Below are positions 9,256-18,271 of a DNA stretch of 64,000 bases, in pieces. The notes beneath the pieces were generated by a model. That model ran no database searches and had not been told where the DNA came from. It was given only the letters and a program-made list of their open reading frames with translations. Made by a program: the position numbers and the translations under genes. How positions within the stretch are numbered: the stretch's first letter is position 1; every line of letters starts with the position of its first letter. Origin of the DNA: Chryseobacterium sp. MYb264 (GTDB taxonomy: Bacteria; Bacteroidota; Bacteroidia; Flavobacteriales; Weeksellaceae); assembly GCF_035974275.1 (NCBI RefSeq), contig NZ_CP142422.1, forward strand, positions 310,001 through 374,000, given 5' to 3'.

Positions 9256-10302
9256 ATGGAACATGCCCCCGTAATAATAAGCGATTATAAGCATAAACCA
9301 GGCGGATCCTGTATCGTAACTGCTTTAAGTGGAATTTACAGACATAAAGGATTGGATTTCGGTCCCGAACAGATTATTGGCCTGGGTTCAGGGCTTCAGT
9401 TTGCCTATGGCTACAATCCCTTTGAAAAGAACTACAGAATTGAATTTATTTCTTCACAGCTTTTCTACTCTCTCTTATCCAATACAGGGACATATGGTGA
9501 AGAATTTGAATTTTCAGATCAGGAAAAATCGCTGGCAAGAGTCTTAGAATTGATCGACAATAATATGCCCGTTCCGGTAATGATGGATCCCTTATACTGT
9601 GAAGGGCTGATGAAACGTACGCCGCAGGAATTCATCAGGCATATTCCATCCCATATGATGGTGGTATATGGTTATGATCTTTCTCTTGGTCAGATATTCC
9701 TGTATGACAGCCCTCAGTTTAACCCTGTCAGTATGAAAATAGATGATTTTGTAAAAGCAAGATGTTCCGGTCCCACTTTGCCGGCCAATAAACATGTGGA
9801 ATTTTATTTTCCGGAAACCATTTATCCCTATGACAGATCTGTGAAACTGGCCATCCGTAAAGTCATCAGTGTATATAAATATTCAGAAAAACATCTTGCT
9901 CACAAATCGGGGTTTCAGGCGATAGACAGATTTACGGCGAATGTGAAGAACTGGAGGCAAATATTTAATGATGCTGAAATTACAGAGAATGCGAGATTAT
10001 TTATGATGGGCGTAACCAATGGACATGCCACTAAAGGTGCATTCAGAACCCAATATTCTGTTTTTCTGGATCAGGCATCTGAAAGAATGAGAGGTAACGG
10101 TTTTTATCAGTCCTCAAAAATCTATTATGATTTGGGTAAATTATGGATAGAGTTTCAAAAGGCCCTGAATATACTTATTAAAGATCCCGGAGCCCATGAC
10201 ATATGGAAAGACAAATCATCTTTCTCCCAATTGCTGGATGAGATTAATGATAAAGAAAAGATGGCCATTAATATTTTAGAAAAAGAACTAACACGTATTT
10301 AA
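9256..10302 (+). CDS. BtrH-family acyltransferase-like protein, copy 3 (BtrH_N + DUF4872)
   Basis: A 348-aa protein and the clearest BtrH member here. C19 lies in KPGGSCIVTALSGIYRHKG, followed by LGSGLQFAYGYNPF (~43-56). The catalytic histidine/acid region is H133-M-M-V-V-Y-G-Y-D141 and IFLYDSPQ. The C-terminal helical region (MMGVTNGHATKGAFRTQYSV, then YYDLGKLWIEFQKAL) is DUF4872-like. It starts on the base after the preceding stop. The family fold resembles C39 cysteine proteases, and in butirosin synthesis it catalyses acyl transfer from ACP to amine. Two intact copies plus one degenerate copy suggest more than one acylation step or a heteromer. Confidence 0.8.
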   Translation: MEHAPVIISDYKHKPGGSCIVTALSGIYRHKGLDFGPEQIIGLGSGLQFAYGYNPFEKNYRIEFISSQLFYSLLSNTGTYGEEFEFSDQEKSLARVLELIDNNMPVPVMMDPLYCEGLMKRTPQEFIRHIPSHMMVVYGYDLSLGQIFLYDSPQFNPVSMKIDDFVKARCSGPTLPANKHVEFYFPETIYPYDRSVKLAIRKVISVYKYSEKHLAHKSGFQAIDRFTANVKNWRQIFNDAEITENARLFMMGVTNGHATKGAFRTQYSVFLDQASERMRGNGFYQSSKIYYDLGKLWIEFQKALNILIKDPGAHDIWKDKSSFSQLLDEINDKEKMAINILEKELTRI

Positions 10303-11244
10303 ATGGAGAAGCCTGTTGTTATACAAGTTAAAAACCTTAGCAAGAGTTACAGTGGCATCCGGATTCTGGATGATATTTCATTTAACATCTACCACGGAGA
10401 AGTCGTTGGCCTTGCCGGAATTAACGGTGCCGGTAAAAGTACTTTAATCGAAAGTATTGAAGGATTGAGGAAGATAGAAAATGGCTCAGTCCATGTGTTG
10501 GGCAAATCAATAGATAAACATTATAAAAGTATTCAGAAGGAAATAGGAATCCAGCTGCAGAGAACGAGCCTTATCGGAAATATTACTTTAGATGAGACCC
10601 TGACTCTCTTTAAAACCCTCTATAATGTAAAAACGGATAATGAAACTCTGCTGCGAAGAGTGAGTCTTCAGGAGGCAGCAAAAAAAAAAGTAAAACATTT
10701 ATCAGGAGGGCAGTACCAAAGATTTAATTTGTGTCTTGCCATACTTAATGATCCCAAGATCCTTTTTCTGGATGAACCCACTACAGGGCTGGATCCCATT
10801 GCAAGAAGAGAGCTTTGGTCCATCATTAAAGGGTTAAAAATAAAGGGGGTGACCATTCTTGTGACGACCCATTACTTAGATGAAGCACAGGAAATCTGTG
10901 ATAAAATCCTCATTCTCGGCAATCAAAAAATCTTGGCTTACGATACTCCTTTCAATTTGATCAAAAAGCTCGAAAATGAGAAAACAATCATAGTAAGCGG
11001 TATTGAAGTGCTGAGCAGGGCGGATCTGGAGGTGCTGGAAAAGAAATTTAAATTACAATATACTGAAGAAAAAATGTTTATTTATACCTACGATATCGGA
11101 AAGACCCTCAATGAGTTTTTTGAATGGACTAAGCTTAACCATAAGAGTATAACAGATGTCAGTGTGAGGTCTTCAAATTTAGAAGATGTTTTTATGACGT
11201 ATACAACAGCATCGGTAATGAACAAAAAAAATAAAACTGTATGA
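10303..11244 (+). CDS. ABC transporter ATP-binding protein (ABC-2 exporter type)
   Basis: A 313-aa ATPase. Walker A GINGAGKST is at 39-47, the signature LSGGQ at 133-137, Walker B ILFLDEP with the D-loop at 153-159, and the H-loop at H190 (VTTHYLDEA). The C-terminal extension of ~90 residues is typical of NatA/DrrA-like ATPases. The gene starts on the base after BtrH copy 3 and overlaps the permease gene by 4 nt. It most likely energises export of the cluster product or its precursor. Confidence 0.93.
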   Translation: MEKPVVIQVKNLSKSYSGIRILDDISFNIYHGEVVGLAGINGAGKSTLIESIEGLRKIENGSVHVLGKSIDKHYKSIQKEIGIQLQRTSLIGNITLDETLTLFKTLYNVKTDNETLLRRVSLQEAAKKKVKHLSGGQYQRFNLCLAILNDPKILFLDEPTTGLDPIARRELWSIIKGLKIKGVTILVTTHYLDEAQEICDKILILGNQKILAYDTPFNLIKKLENEKTIIVSGIEVLSRADLEVLEKKFKLQYTEEKMFIYTYDIGKTLNEFFEWTKLNHKSITDVSVRSSNLEDVFMTYTTASVMNKKNKTV

Positions 11245-12347
11245 GAAATAGTATCGTAGTATCCAGAATATTTATTCTTATTTTTCTTAGGGATAAGCTT
11301 AACCTTTTCTTCAGTTTTTTCTTTAATGCTTTTTTAATGGTTATGCTTGGCTTTTATGTCAGTAATCGTTTTGACGTCGGAACCATAGGGGTTTATGATG
11401 ACCTCAGATCCGGCTTTTCTAATCAGTTTATAAAAGCTCTCAGTAACGATCCTGCGGTAAAAATCAGGAAGTTTAATGATACCCTTTCTCTTTTTAAAGC
11501 AGTAGAAAAAGGGGAGATTGTCGCCGGGATAAAAATTAACAGATCTTTTGAAGGATTACAAGATCCTGTAGGGGATCCTCTGTCTCATGACAAGCAATTA
11601 CAGATCTATGGAAGCTCCGAAAACATGATGTGGGTAAAAATGCTTGAACCGGGTATTAAGATTGCGGTACTTAATACCAATAATACGTCAAAAAAAATGA
11701 TCTCTAAAATAGATATGGGAACTGAGACCCTTAAATCTAAAAACATCAACTATTTTAGATCCATTTTTCCTGGAGTGCTTGTTTTTTCTGTTATGGGCTT
11801 ATCATTTACAGGTGCAATGTCGTTGTTATATTTCAGAAAATCGGATGTTTTAAAACGTCTGAAGATCACTCCCCTTAAAAAATATGAATTTCTGACCGGC
11901 TTTATTGCGGCCTATTTTATATTGTTGCTGTTACAGGCCGTCTTATATATTTTTATTGCCTGGTTGGTATTTGGATATGTATTTACAGGGAACTATCTGC
12001 AAATTGGTTTACTCATTATGTGTTGTGGTCTTCTGTTTATATTGCTTGGAATTACAGTGGCCAATATTGTTCCCAGTGTAGACTCTGGAAACAATATTAT
12101 AAGATTTTTAAATTTTCCGGCTTCCTTCTTATGCGGGGTATTTATTCCGATTGAAACATTGCCTAAAATTTTGCAGTATGTATCTGTTATCCATCCGCTT
12201 ACCTATTTTACGGCGGCAATGCGTAATGCTGTGAATTACAATGCGGCATTCACCGGTAACGCTTCAAATTATATGATCATTTTCATATTAATAACGGTTC
12301 TCGCTGTTGTATCTGTAAAAACCTTCAAATGGGAGGCTCAATCTTAA
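11241..12347 (+). CDS. ABC-2 type transporter permease
   Basis: A 368-aa membrane protein with ABC-2 layout: one N-terminal transmembrane helix (LNLFFSFFFNAFLMVMLGFYV), an extracytoplasmic domain of ~140 residues, then five hydrophobic helices from about residue 175. LRRLKITPLKKYEF-type text (here LKRLKITPLKKYEF) is the coupling helix region, and FLCGVFIPIETLPKILQYVS is the conserved segment before the last helix. It overlaps the ATPase gene by 4 nt, so the pair forms one exporter. Confidence 0.9.
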   Translation: MRNSIVVSRIFILIFLRDKLNLFFSFFFNAFLMVMLGFYVSNRFDVGTIGVYDDLRSGFSNQFIKALSNDPAVKIRKFNDTLSLFKAVEKGEIVAGIKINRSFEGLQDPVGDPLSHDKQLQIYGSSENMMWVKMLEPGIKIAVLNTNNTSKKMISKIDMGTETLKSKNINYFRSIFPGVLVFSVMGLSFTGAMSLLYFRKSDVLKRLKITPLKKYEFLTGFIAAYFILLLLQAVLYIFIAWLVFGYVFTGNYLQIGLLIMCCGLLFILLGITVANIVPSVDSGNNIIRFLNFPASFLCGVFIPIETLPKILQYVSVIHPLTYFTAAMRNAVNYNAAFTGNASNYMIIFILITVLAVVSVKTFKWEAQS

Positions 12348-12360
12348 AAGTCAAATAAGC

Positions 12361-13563
12361 ATGAAAAAATTACTGGTAATAGAAACTGATGGGATTTCTG
12401 AAATAAAAAAAGAATGTGATCTACTGGGATGGCATCCTGTTTTTATCAGAACCAATCAATACGCAAGCTGGCTTCCTCAGGAAAGAACAGAAGACGAGTT
12501 TGATATCCGCTCGACAGCCGATTTATCGTATTTTGATATCATTAAGCTTGCATTGGATGAACAGGTGGCAGGAATTCTGCCGATATCTCTGTTGGAGCCG
12601 GAAGGAGTCAGGGACAGTCTGGTCAGGGATTATATTGTCAACCATCAGATTCCCATTCGTATGGTGGCTAATTCACCTGCTACCATGGAAAGTACATTTG
12701 ACAAGTGGCTAACGAAATCCATTCTTGGTTATTTTAATATTCCGGTTACCCCGGATAGACCCATTAACAGGATTGAAGATCTCGGTGATATTGTAAAAGA
12801 ATTTGGCTTTCCTCTAATTGTTAAAGAGCGTAAAAGCTATACGGGTATGGGCGTAAGGATCATAAATGCTGAGGAAGAACTGGTTAGGTATATAACCAAA
12901 AATAGTAAAAAGGAACTCTTCGCCGAGCCTTTTCTCTCAGGATCAGAAATCAGTATGGAAGTTATAGTCTGGAACGACAAAATATTTTTTCAACCTTTAG
13001 TATATAAAGGAGAGACAAGACTCAATATTATTGAACATCCCGCCTATAGACCCCGAATTTCACCTTACCAATCTGGGTCGGCTCTGGAACGTAAGATGAT
13101 AACGATCGTATCAAAGGCTGTTGAACATCTTCAGCTAAACGGTGCAGCGGAATTTGAGTTTCTTATTGTTGACGGCGAACCTCTTATCATGGAGATTAAT
13201 CCAAGAATATCAGGCGTAACGAGATTGTGCAATGCGGCCGGAGGAGCAAATGTATACCGGGAGCTTACCTACCTTTGTACCCAGGATACCCTTCGTAAAG
13301 ACCTGGCAATACATCCGAATAACTATGCGATCCAATTTCCACTGAACATCAATCCTGAAGGTGATCTTCTGAAAGAGATGCAGCAGGACCCGCATATAAG
13401 TTATATTAAACCGGTTACCTGGATGCCGATTCTGCCTATCAGAAGCAATGTCATCATGAGCTATGATACTCCGGATGGCTTGCTAAAGGGAATCAGAGCT
13501 CTGGAACATCTTACTGATCCACGATATATAAACGAAGCCTTACAATCATTTGATTTTTTTTAA
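12361..13563 (+). CDS. ATP-grasp carboxylate-amine ligase
   Basis: A 400-aa ATP-grasp enzyme. FGFPLIVKERKSYTGMGVRI (148-167, K155) is the ATP-binding loop. EFEFLIVDGEPLIMEINPR (264-282) carries the metal ligands E266, E278 and N280, followed by R282. Such ligases activate a carboxylate as acyl-phosphate and join it to an amine or thiol. In butirosin synthesis, ATP-grasp BtrJ loads an amino acid onto the carrier protein, which makes this a suggestive neighbour of BtrH genes. Alternatives are peptide-bond formation using the asparagine predicted for the adenylation enzyme. Operon gap to the permease is 13 nt. Confidence 0.85.
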   Translation: MKKLLVIETDGISEIKKECDLLGWHPVFIRTNQYASWLPQERTEDEFDIRSTADLSYFDIIKLALDEQVAGILPISLLEPEGVRDSLVRDYIVNHQIPIRMVANSPATMESTFDKWLTKSILGYFNIPVTPDRPINRIEDLGDIVKEFGFPLIVKERKSYTGMGVRIINAEEELVRYITKNSKKELFAEPFLSGSEISMEVIVWNDKIFFQPLVYKGETRLNIIEHPAYRPRISPYQSGSALERKMITIVSKAVEHLQLNGAAEFEFLIVDGEPLIMEINPRISGVTRLCNAAGGANVYRELTYLCTQDTLRKDLAIHPNNYAIQFPLNINPEGDLLKEMQQDPHISYIKPVTWMPILPIRSNVIMSYDTPDGLLKGIRALEHLTDPRYINEALQSFDFF

Positions 13564-13607
13564 AGGCAGATTATTTTATTGCATAATGAACATTTAGTAT
13601 TTTGAGA

Positions 13608-14270
13608 ATGAACGATTATTCATTTTTACATCAGACCAATATTATCCTTCATATTGTAGCGGGATCCTTGGCTCTTATTGCGGGGCTGATCGCTATCGTA
13701 ACAACAAAAGGAGGGAAGAGTCATCGTAAGTCCGGAATCGTATTTCTTATCTTTCTTATGATGGTGATCATTACGGGACTGGTTGGTGTTTTTGTATTCG
13801 GACGGAATATATTCCTCTTGATCATTACCATGTTAAGTGGCTATCTGGGTTTTTCAGGCTATCGCGTACTAAAGTCCAGATCAAATAAGATTTATATGGC
13901 GGATGTTGTCATCGCCCTGATTGTATTGACTGCTACCGGCTACTTTTTATACTATTTGAAATCAATAGGTTTTATATGGTCGCCAATTATTGTTTACAGC
14001 ACGGTGGGGTATTTGGTAGGTATGATCACGTATGATTTTATCCGCTATTTAATTCCTGCAGGTAGATACCGGAATCTGTGGTTATATGAGCATATCGTAA
14101 AAATGATAAGTGCCTTTAGCGGAATACTTTCGGCATTTACAGGAACCGTTCTTCCGCAGTATCATCCTTACAGTCAGTTTTTACCTTCTGTATTGGGAAC
14201 TGTAGTGGCGGTTGGTTTTATGGTATATGTATACAATAGGAAAACGAAAAATAGGTTTATCCGGAAATAG
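13608..14270 (+). CDS. Multispanning membrane protein (DUF2306-like)
   Basis: A protein of ~220 aa that is almost all hydrophobic. ATG at 13608 is preferred over the in-frame TTG two codons earlier. About seven helices are visible, starting with IILHIVAGSLALIAGLIAIV followed by a KGGKSHRKSG loop, then IVFLIFLMMVIITGLVGVFVF. The H-x-x-A-G-x-x-A-L-x-x-G-x-x-A pattern with a downstream H-R-K-S-G loop is typical of the DUF2306 predicted membrane family. No catalytic function is known to me. It lies 45 nt after the ATP-grasp gene, same strand, so probably the same operon. Confidence 0.65.
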   Translation: MNDYSFLHQTNIILHIVAGSLALIAGLIAIVTTKGGKSHRKSGIVFLIFLMMVIITGLVGVFVFGRNIFLLIITMLSGYLGFSGYRVLKSRSNKIYMADVVIALIVLTATGYFLYYLKSIGFIWSPIIVYSTVGYLVGMITYDFIRYLIPAGRYRNLWLYEHIVKMISAFSGILSAFTGTVLPQYHPYSQFLPSVLGTVVAVGFMVYVYNRKTKNRFIRK

Positions 14271-14330
14271 TAAAAAACAGCTCATTCTTCAGTTTTAGAT
14301 TTCACTTAATAATAATGATTTTAATACTAT

Positions 14331-15932
14331 ATGAAACAACAAGAGGCAGTCGGAAGTTTTAATGCTACAGCGGTAGTACAGGATGTTTATAATCATCACA
14401 ATACACAGAGTCCTTTTCCTGATCAGTGTACTTTGGCAGATCTTTTTTTTGAGCAGGTAAAATCGGTTCCACAGAATATTGCCATCATAGAAAAAGATAA
14501 ACAGTATACCTATTTGGAATTAGGAACAGAAGTAAACAGATTGATCCGTATTCTCCGAAATAAGGAGCTCGAAAAAGGAAGTGCCATTGTAATCCTGCTG
14601 GAGCCAGGATTTCATCTGCTGGCAACGATGCTGGCAGTACAGAAATCAGGACATTATTATATACCCATTGATATCCGGTCATCCGGTACCCATGTTCACT
14701 ATATGGTATCAGACTGTAATCCAGGTTTGATTATGACGAGCAGTACGGTCTCTGCCACCTATTCTTTTCATCACAGGATAGCTGTTTGTCTGGTCGATGT
14801 GCCGTCGATAAGTGATAGCAGCAGTGTGAATGAGAGAGACCGGATTCAGGTGGAGGATACGGCGTATGTTATGTATACTTCGGGAACCTCAGGAAGACCT
14901 AAAAGAGTAGCCGTATCCCACCGGTCACTGGTCAATTATTGTTTTTGGGCCATGCACGAATACCGTACAGAAGATCGTTGTGTTTTTCCTTTAATAACCT
15001 CTGTTTCCTTTGATCTCACGATTACCTCTCTTTTTGTGCCACTCATCTGTGGCGGATCAATTGTTGTTACGGTGGGTAATGAAGAAGAGACTCCTGTATT
15101 GACGGCGATAAGGGAAAATAAAGTGAATATAATTAAGTTAACACCCTCACAATTGCTTTTGATTGCAAATAATGCCGTTTCCGAGCAGCAGTATTGTAAC
15201 AGTAGTGTTCGTGTGTTTGTGGTTGGTGGAGAAGATTTAAGTGCAAAATTATGTCACAAAATTACGGCCTTATTCGGAGGGAATATAAAAATATATAATG
15301 AATACGGACCTACCGAGGCTACTGTAGGCTGTATGATCTATGAATTTGATCCAAAGAATAACACAACAGGCCTTATTCCTGTCGGTAAACCGATTAGTAA
15401 CTCCCGTATTTATCTGTTAGATAGATTGTTGATGCCTGTTGGGGAAGGGGAGGTTGGTGAGATTTATATTGCAGGAGCAGGGCTGGCAAAAGAATATATG
15501 AACAATCCAAAAATGAATACCGAAAGGTTTATTCCTGATCCTTTTGTTAAAAACGAGAAGATGTATAAATCCGGTGACTTAGGACGTTGGAACGCCTTTG
15601 GGGAATTGGAATGTCTGGGGCGTTTGGAAAGGCGGGTTGTAATAGAGGGACAAATTATTCTGTTAAGCGAAATAGAAAATACCGTCACAAATCATGAGTC
15701 GGTTCTTTCCTCCTTTGCTGCCATTCGGAGCAAGGATGATGGTGGCAGTATGCTTTGTGTGTATGTTATACCATGCGAAAAAGGTTCGGGGAAAGATGAA
15801 ATAGATCGTCTGAAAGATGAACTTATACCCCTGACGAAGGAAGTTTTAACCGTTGATATCTGGACTGAAATCATTGTCGTGGACAGTTTCCCCTTAAATT
15901 TGAATGATAAAATGGCTGCGGACAGATTATGA
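14331..15932 (+). CDS. Stand-alone NRPS-type adenylation enzyme, predicted Asn-specific
   Basis: A 533-aa AMP-forming adenylation domain with no carrier domain attached. A3 is YTSGTSGRPKRVAVSH (~182-197), A5 NEYGPTEATVGC (323-334), A7 YKSGDLGRW (412-420), A8 GRLERRVVIEGQIILLSEIE (430-449) and A10 PLNLNDK with K527. Aligning by eye to GrsA-PheA, the ten specificity residues are D228, L229, T232, K269, V297, G299, E324, V332, G333 and K527, i.e. DLTKVGEVGK. The published asparagine code is DLTKLGEVGK and the aspartate code DLTKVGHIGK, so Asn (or Asp) is expected. It ends right after A10. The partner carrier protein must be elsewhere. It is the last gene of the + strand cluster. Confidence 0.88.
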   Translation: MKQQEAVGSFNATAVVQDVYNHHNTQSPFPDQCTLADLFFEQVKSVPQNIAIIEKDKQYTYLELGTEVNRLIRILRNKELEKGSAIVILLEPGFHLLATMLAVQKSGHYYIPIDIRSSGTHVHYMVSDCNPGLIMTSSTVSATYSFHHRIAVCLVDVPSISDSSSVNERDRIQVEDTAYVMYTSGTSGRPKRVAVSHRSLVNYCFWAMHEYRTEDRCVFPLITSVSFDLTITSLFVPLICGGSIVVTVGNEEETPVLTAIRENKVNIIKLTPSQLLLIANNAVSEQQYCNSSVRVFVVGGEDLSAKLCHKITALFGGNIKIYNEYGPTEATVGCMIYEFDPKNNTTGLIPVGKPISNSRIYLLDRLLMPVGEGEVGEIYIAGAGLAKEYMNNPKMNTERFIPDPFVKNEKMYKSGDLGRWNAFGELECLGRLERRVVIEGQIILLSEIENTVTNHESVLSSFAAIRSKDDGGSMLCVYVIPCEKGSGKDEIDRLKDELIPLTKEVLTVDIWTEIIVVDSFPLNLNDKMAADRL

Positions 15933-16435
15933 TATTTTTATGAACAGCATTTTATAATAGAATCTTTAAATTTTACAGGTTCTAAGTAAACGGCTATATT
16001 CCCTATCGGTGGTATGCTGATGCAATATTCCGTGAGCAATCCGATACGGGATGCTCTTCTATCGGCTTTTCTACTCTTCCCTCAACAACCAAATCTGTTA
16101 AGCAGAAATTAGGAGGAGGGATGCTTTAAGACCGTCTCTTTTTTTAAGTTGCCGACTGCACAGGACAAAATATGGATGAGCTGCCGTTTCCACCAATAAT
16201 TCAAACGAATAGAGGATTAATTGTCAAAAAGTAAATGCAAAAAGTATAATTAAATGTATTATATTTAAGCTGAATTCAGGACATCTGTGAACTGGAAGAG
16301 AGAAGTCGAGTTTTTTTATCTCCTGATCAGACCTGAAAGAAGATTTACATTATAAAGGTTTTTATTCTGGTATGTTTTTTTATGGAATATTGGAAGATGA
16401 AACAGATCTAAAATAGAAAAACTATAGGGTAATAC
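15933..16435 (+). other. Gene-free stretch with a degraded coding remnant
   Basis: No convincing gene. An open stretch without a start codon runs 15986-16129 (47 codons, including RWYADAIFREQSDTG and STLPSTTKSVKQKLGGG); its protein-like composition suggests the tail of a decayed gene, family unrecognised. A second short open stretch near 16154-16234 encodes MDELPFPPIIQTNRGLIVKK from an ATG at 16172. I see no clear terminator for the cluster. Confidence 0.35.
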
Positions 16436-16590
16436 TGTTTTCTTTTTGAATGGCACCTTAATAAACCCCAAAGGAGCTAAATATCAGTAGTGTGGGGTGA
16501 AACCCGATGAACAGGTATTTAATGATGCTATAACCCCTCAGAGGTTGAATAATGTAAAAGAAATTTCAAAGATAAAATGGTATAAGCTAC
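16436..16590 (+). repeat. Dispersed intergenic element, copy 1
   Basis: This ~150-bp stretch is clearly related to 20936-21087. Shared landmarks in the same order are TTCTTTTTGAAT, a small hairpin GGGTGAAACCCG, TTAATGATG/TCAATGATG followed by ATAACC, and GAAATTTCAAAGATAAAATG. Both copies lie shortly upstream of a small secreted-protein gene on the + strand. No ORF, terminal inverted repeat or transposase is visible. Confidence 0.75.
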
Positions 16591-16669
16591 GTCAATAGAT
16601 TGATACAGGTTTCATTCTGTGTAACACTTGTACCTAAAATAAAAGAAACCGGTATAAAAAATAAAAGAC

Positions 16670-17311
16670 ATGAATAGAATCAATAAAATTTTTTGTCGGT
16701 GCTGTATATTCATCTTAATGTCAGTTTACCTGAATGTATTTTCTCAAAGTGGCGGAAATAAGGATGCCTATACTTACACAGTCAGAGAGGAGTATGGGGA
16801 TCTGAATCATGACGGTAAAATGGATAAACTAATCGTGAAAATGGATACAGTGGGGACAACGAGACCCTTGAAACTGGAGATTTTTCTGTCTCAGCCTAAC
16901 GGAAAATATGCTTTGGAGGTCTCTTCAGATCAAATTATTGAGCCTCAATATCCTGCCGAAAAACAGGGACGGTATAATGGTTTCCAGATTCCCGATTTTA
17001 TCATTGAAAAAGGAATTTTAAAAATGTGGAGCGAAATGGAAGGGGGGAATATCACTTATCATTTCAAATACAACAAAGGAAATTTTGAATTAATTTACGT
17101 TGAAAAGCTCACAAACGATGCAACCCAACCTTATATTGATGAAAATACAGTATTCACAGAGACTACATTTGACCTGGTAACAGGCATCAGAATAGAAACT
17201 GATGAAAGATCAGGTTCTGCTGGAACACTAAAGGTGAGAAAGAAAAAAGTTTTCATACGCCCCCTGCCTAAAATACAGGATTTTAAATTTTCTGATAAAG
17301 AGCTTTATTAG
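16670..17311 (+). CDS. Secreted protein with a DxNxDGxxD calcium-loop-like motif
   Basis: A 213-aa protein. The N-terminal hydrophobic segment (CRCCIFILMSVYLNVFSQ) is a signal peptide cut near Ser-Gln. Residues 44-53 (DLNHDGKMDK) match the EF-hand/dockerin/VCBS-type calcium loop, often found in secreted proteins that describe scalar values (FG-GAP/VCBS-like). The rest is beta-rich with no catalytic signature. It is a single-gene unit, 80 nt after dispersed element 1. I do not recognise the family. Confidence 0.65.
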   Translation: MNRINKIFCRCCIFILMSVYLNVFSQSGGNKDAYTYTVREEYGDLNHDGKMDKLIVKMDTVGTTRPLKLEIFLSQPNGKYALEVSSDQIIEPQYPAEKQGRYNGFQIPDFIIEKGILKMWSEMEGGNITYHFKYNKGNFELIYVEKLTNDATQPYIDENTVFTETTFDLVTGIRIETDERSGSAGTLKVRKKKVFIRPLPKIQDFKFSDKELY

Positions 17312-17355
17312 CTGGCTTCTGTAAACAGTCCGCAGGTCCCATCGCCTGACAGGGT

Positions 17356-18192
17356 TTAAAAATCAGTAGATTGGGTTAGCGGCTTCCATTGTTGGTAATC
17401 TGAACGGAGTAATTCTAATTTACTCATGGCACGGGAATAAGCATCACTTCCTAAAAGTAAATATAAAGGAGGCTGATCCATCTCCGTAATTTCCATCATT
17501 ACTTTGGCTGCTTTTTCAGGATCGCCTGCCTGGGTTCCACCTGCCGCGGCAAAACGATGGTTAAGAGTGTGGAGATGGCCATATGCATCAATAGTATTTT
17601 CAGCTAAAACGAGAGAGTCGGGGTTGTTAAAGTTAGTGCGGAAAGAACCGGGAGCGATCAGTGTTACCTGGATGCCAAGAGATTTCACGTCCTCTGCCAG
17701 CACTTCTGTAAGACCAATGACTGCATGTTTTGCGGCAGCATATACAGACCAGCCCGCTGATGGTGCAATCCCTGCAATAGAGGAAATATTGATAATGTGA
17801 CCGGATGACTGACTACGCATAATGGGTAACACATGCCTGATCACATTCATGGTTCCGAATACGTTAATATCAAAGCTGTCACGTGTTTCTTTGTCGCTAA
17901 GCTCTTCTATACTTCCACCAATTCCGTATCCTGCATTATTGACAACAACGTCTATTTTTCCAAATCTTTGCCGGGTCTTCAGGATTGCCGATACAACACT
18001 TTGCTCATTGGCTAATTCTACCTGCAACGGGAGAAAATCAGCGGTGTTTTCGTGACCCAGCTCATTCACAAGAACCTCCGTATGACGGGAAGTGGCTGCC
18101 ACTTTACTGCCTTCTGCCAGCAATTGTCTTATTAATGCTAATCCCAGGCCTTTGGAGGCTCCGGTGATAAACCATACTTTTTGTTTTTTCAT
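17356..18192 (-). CDS. SDR-family oxidoreductase
   Basis: A 278-aa classical short-chain dehydrogenase. The cofactor loop is TGASKGLG (10-17), followed by NNAGYG (core stability motif), ISSIAG with the catalytic serine, and YAAAKHAV giving the Y-x-x-x-K pair. SR after strand 2 (VAATSRHTE) suggests NADP(H) preference. The substrate is unknown. It lies 79 nt downstream of an AraC-type regulator on the same strand, an arrangement common for small aldehyde/ketone-responsive units. Confidence 0.9.
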   Translation of the reverse strand: MKKQKVWFITGASKGLGLALIRQLLAEGSKVAATSRHTEVLVNELGHENTADFLPLQVELANEQSVVSAILKTRQRFGKIDVVVNNAGYGIGGSIEELSDKETRDSFDINVFGTMNVIRHVLPIMRSQSSGHIINISSIAGIAPSAGWSVYAAAKHAVIGLTEVLAEDVKSLGIQVTLIAPGSFRTNFNNPDSLVLAENTIDAYGHLHTLNHRFAAAGGTQAGDPEKAAKVMMEITEMDQPPLYLLLGSDAYSRAMSKLELLRSDYQQWKPLTQSTDF

Positions 18193-18271
18193 AGGTCTGA
18201 TTATTTATAAGGCAAAGTTAGACCTTCCTTGCTGCCCTTCTTTACCTAAATCAAACAAGTGCTGTCAAAAT

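Noticed and set aside
2..15932. Flexirubin/aryl polyene or carotenoid cluster
   Set aside because: Only the desaturase-like tail and one KAS fit; the dialkylresorcinol, ammonia-lyase and phytoene synthase genes are not seen, and BtrH, PIG-L and ATP-grasp genes do not belong there.
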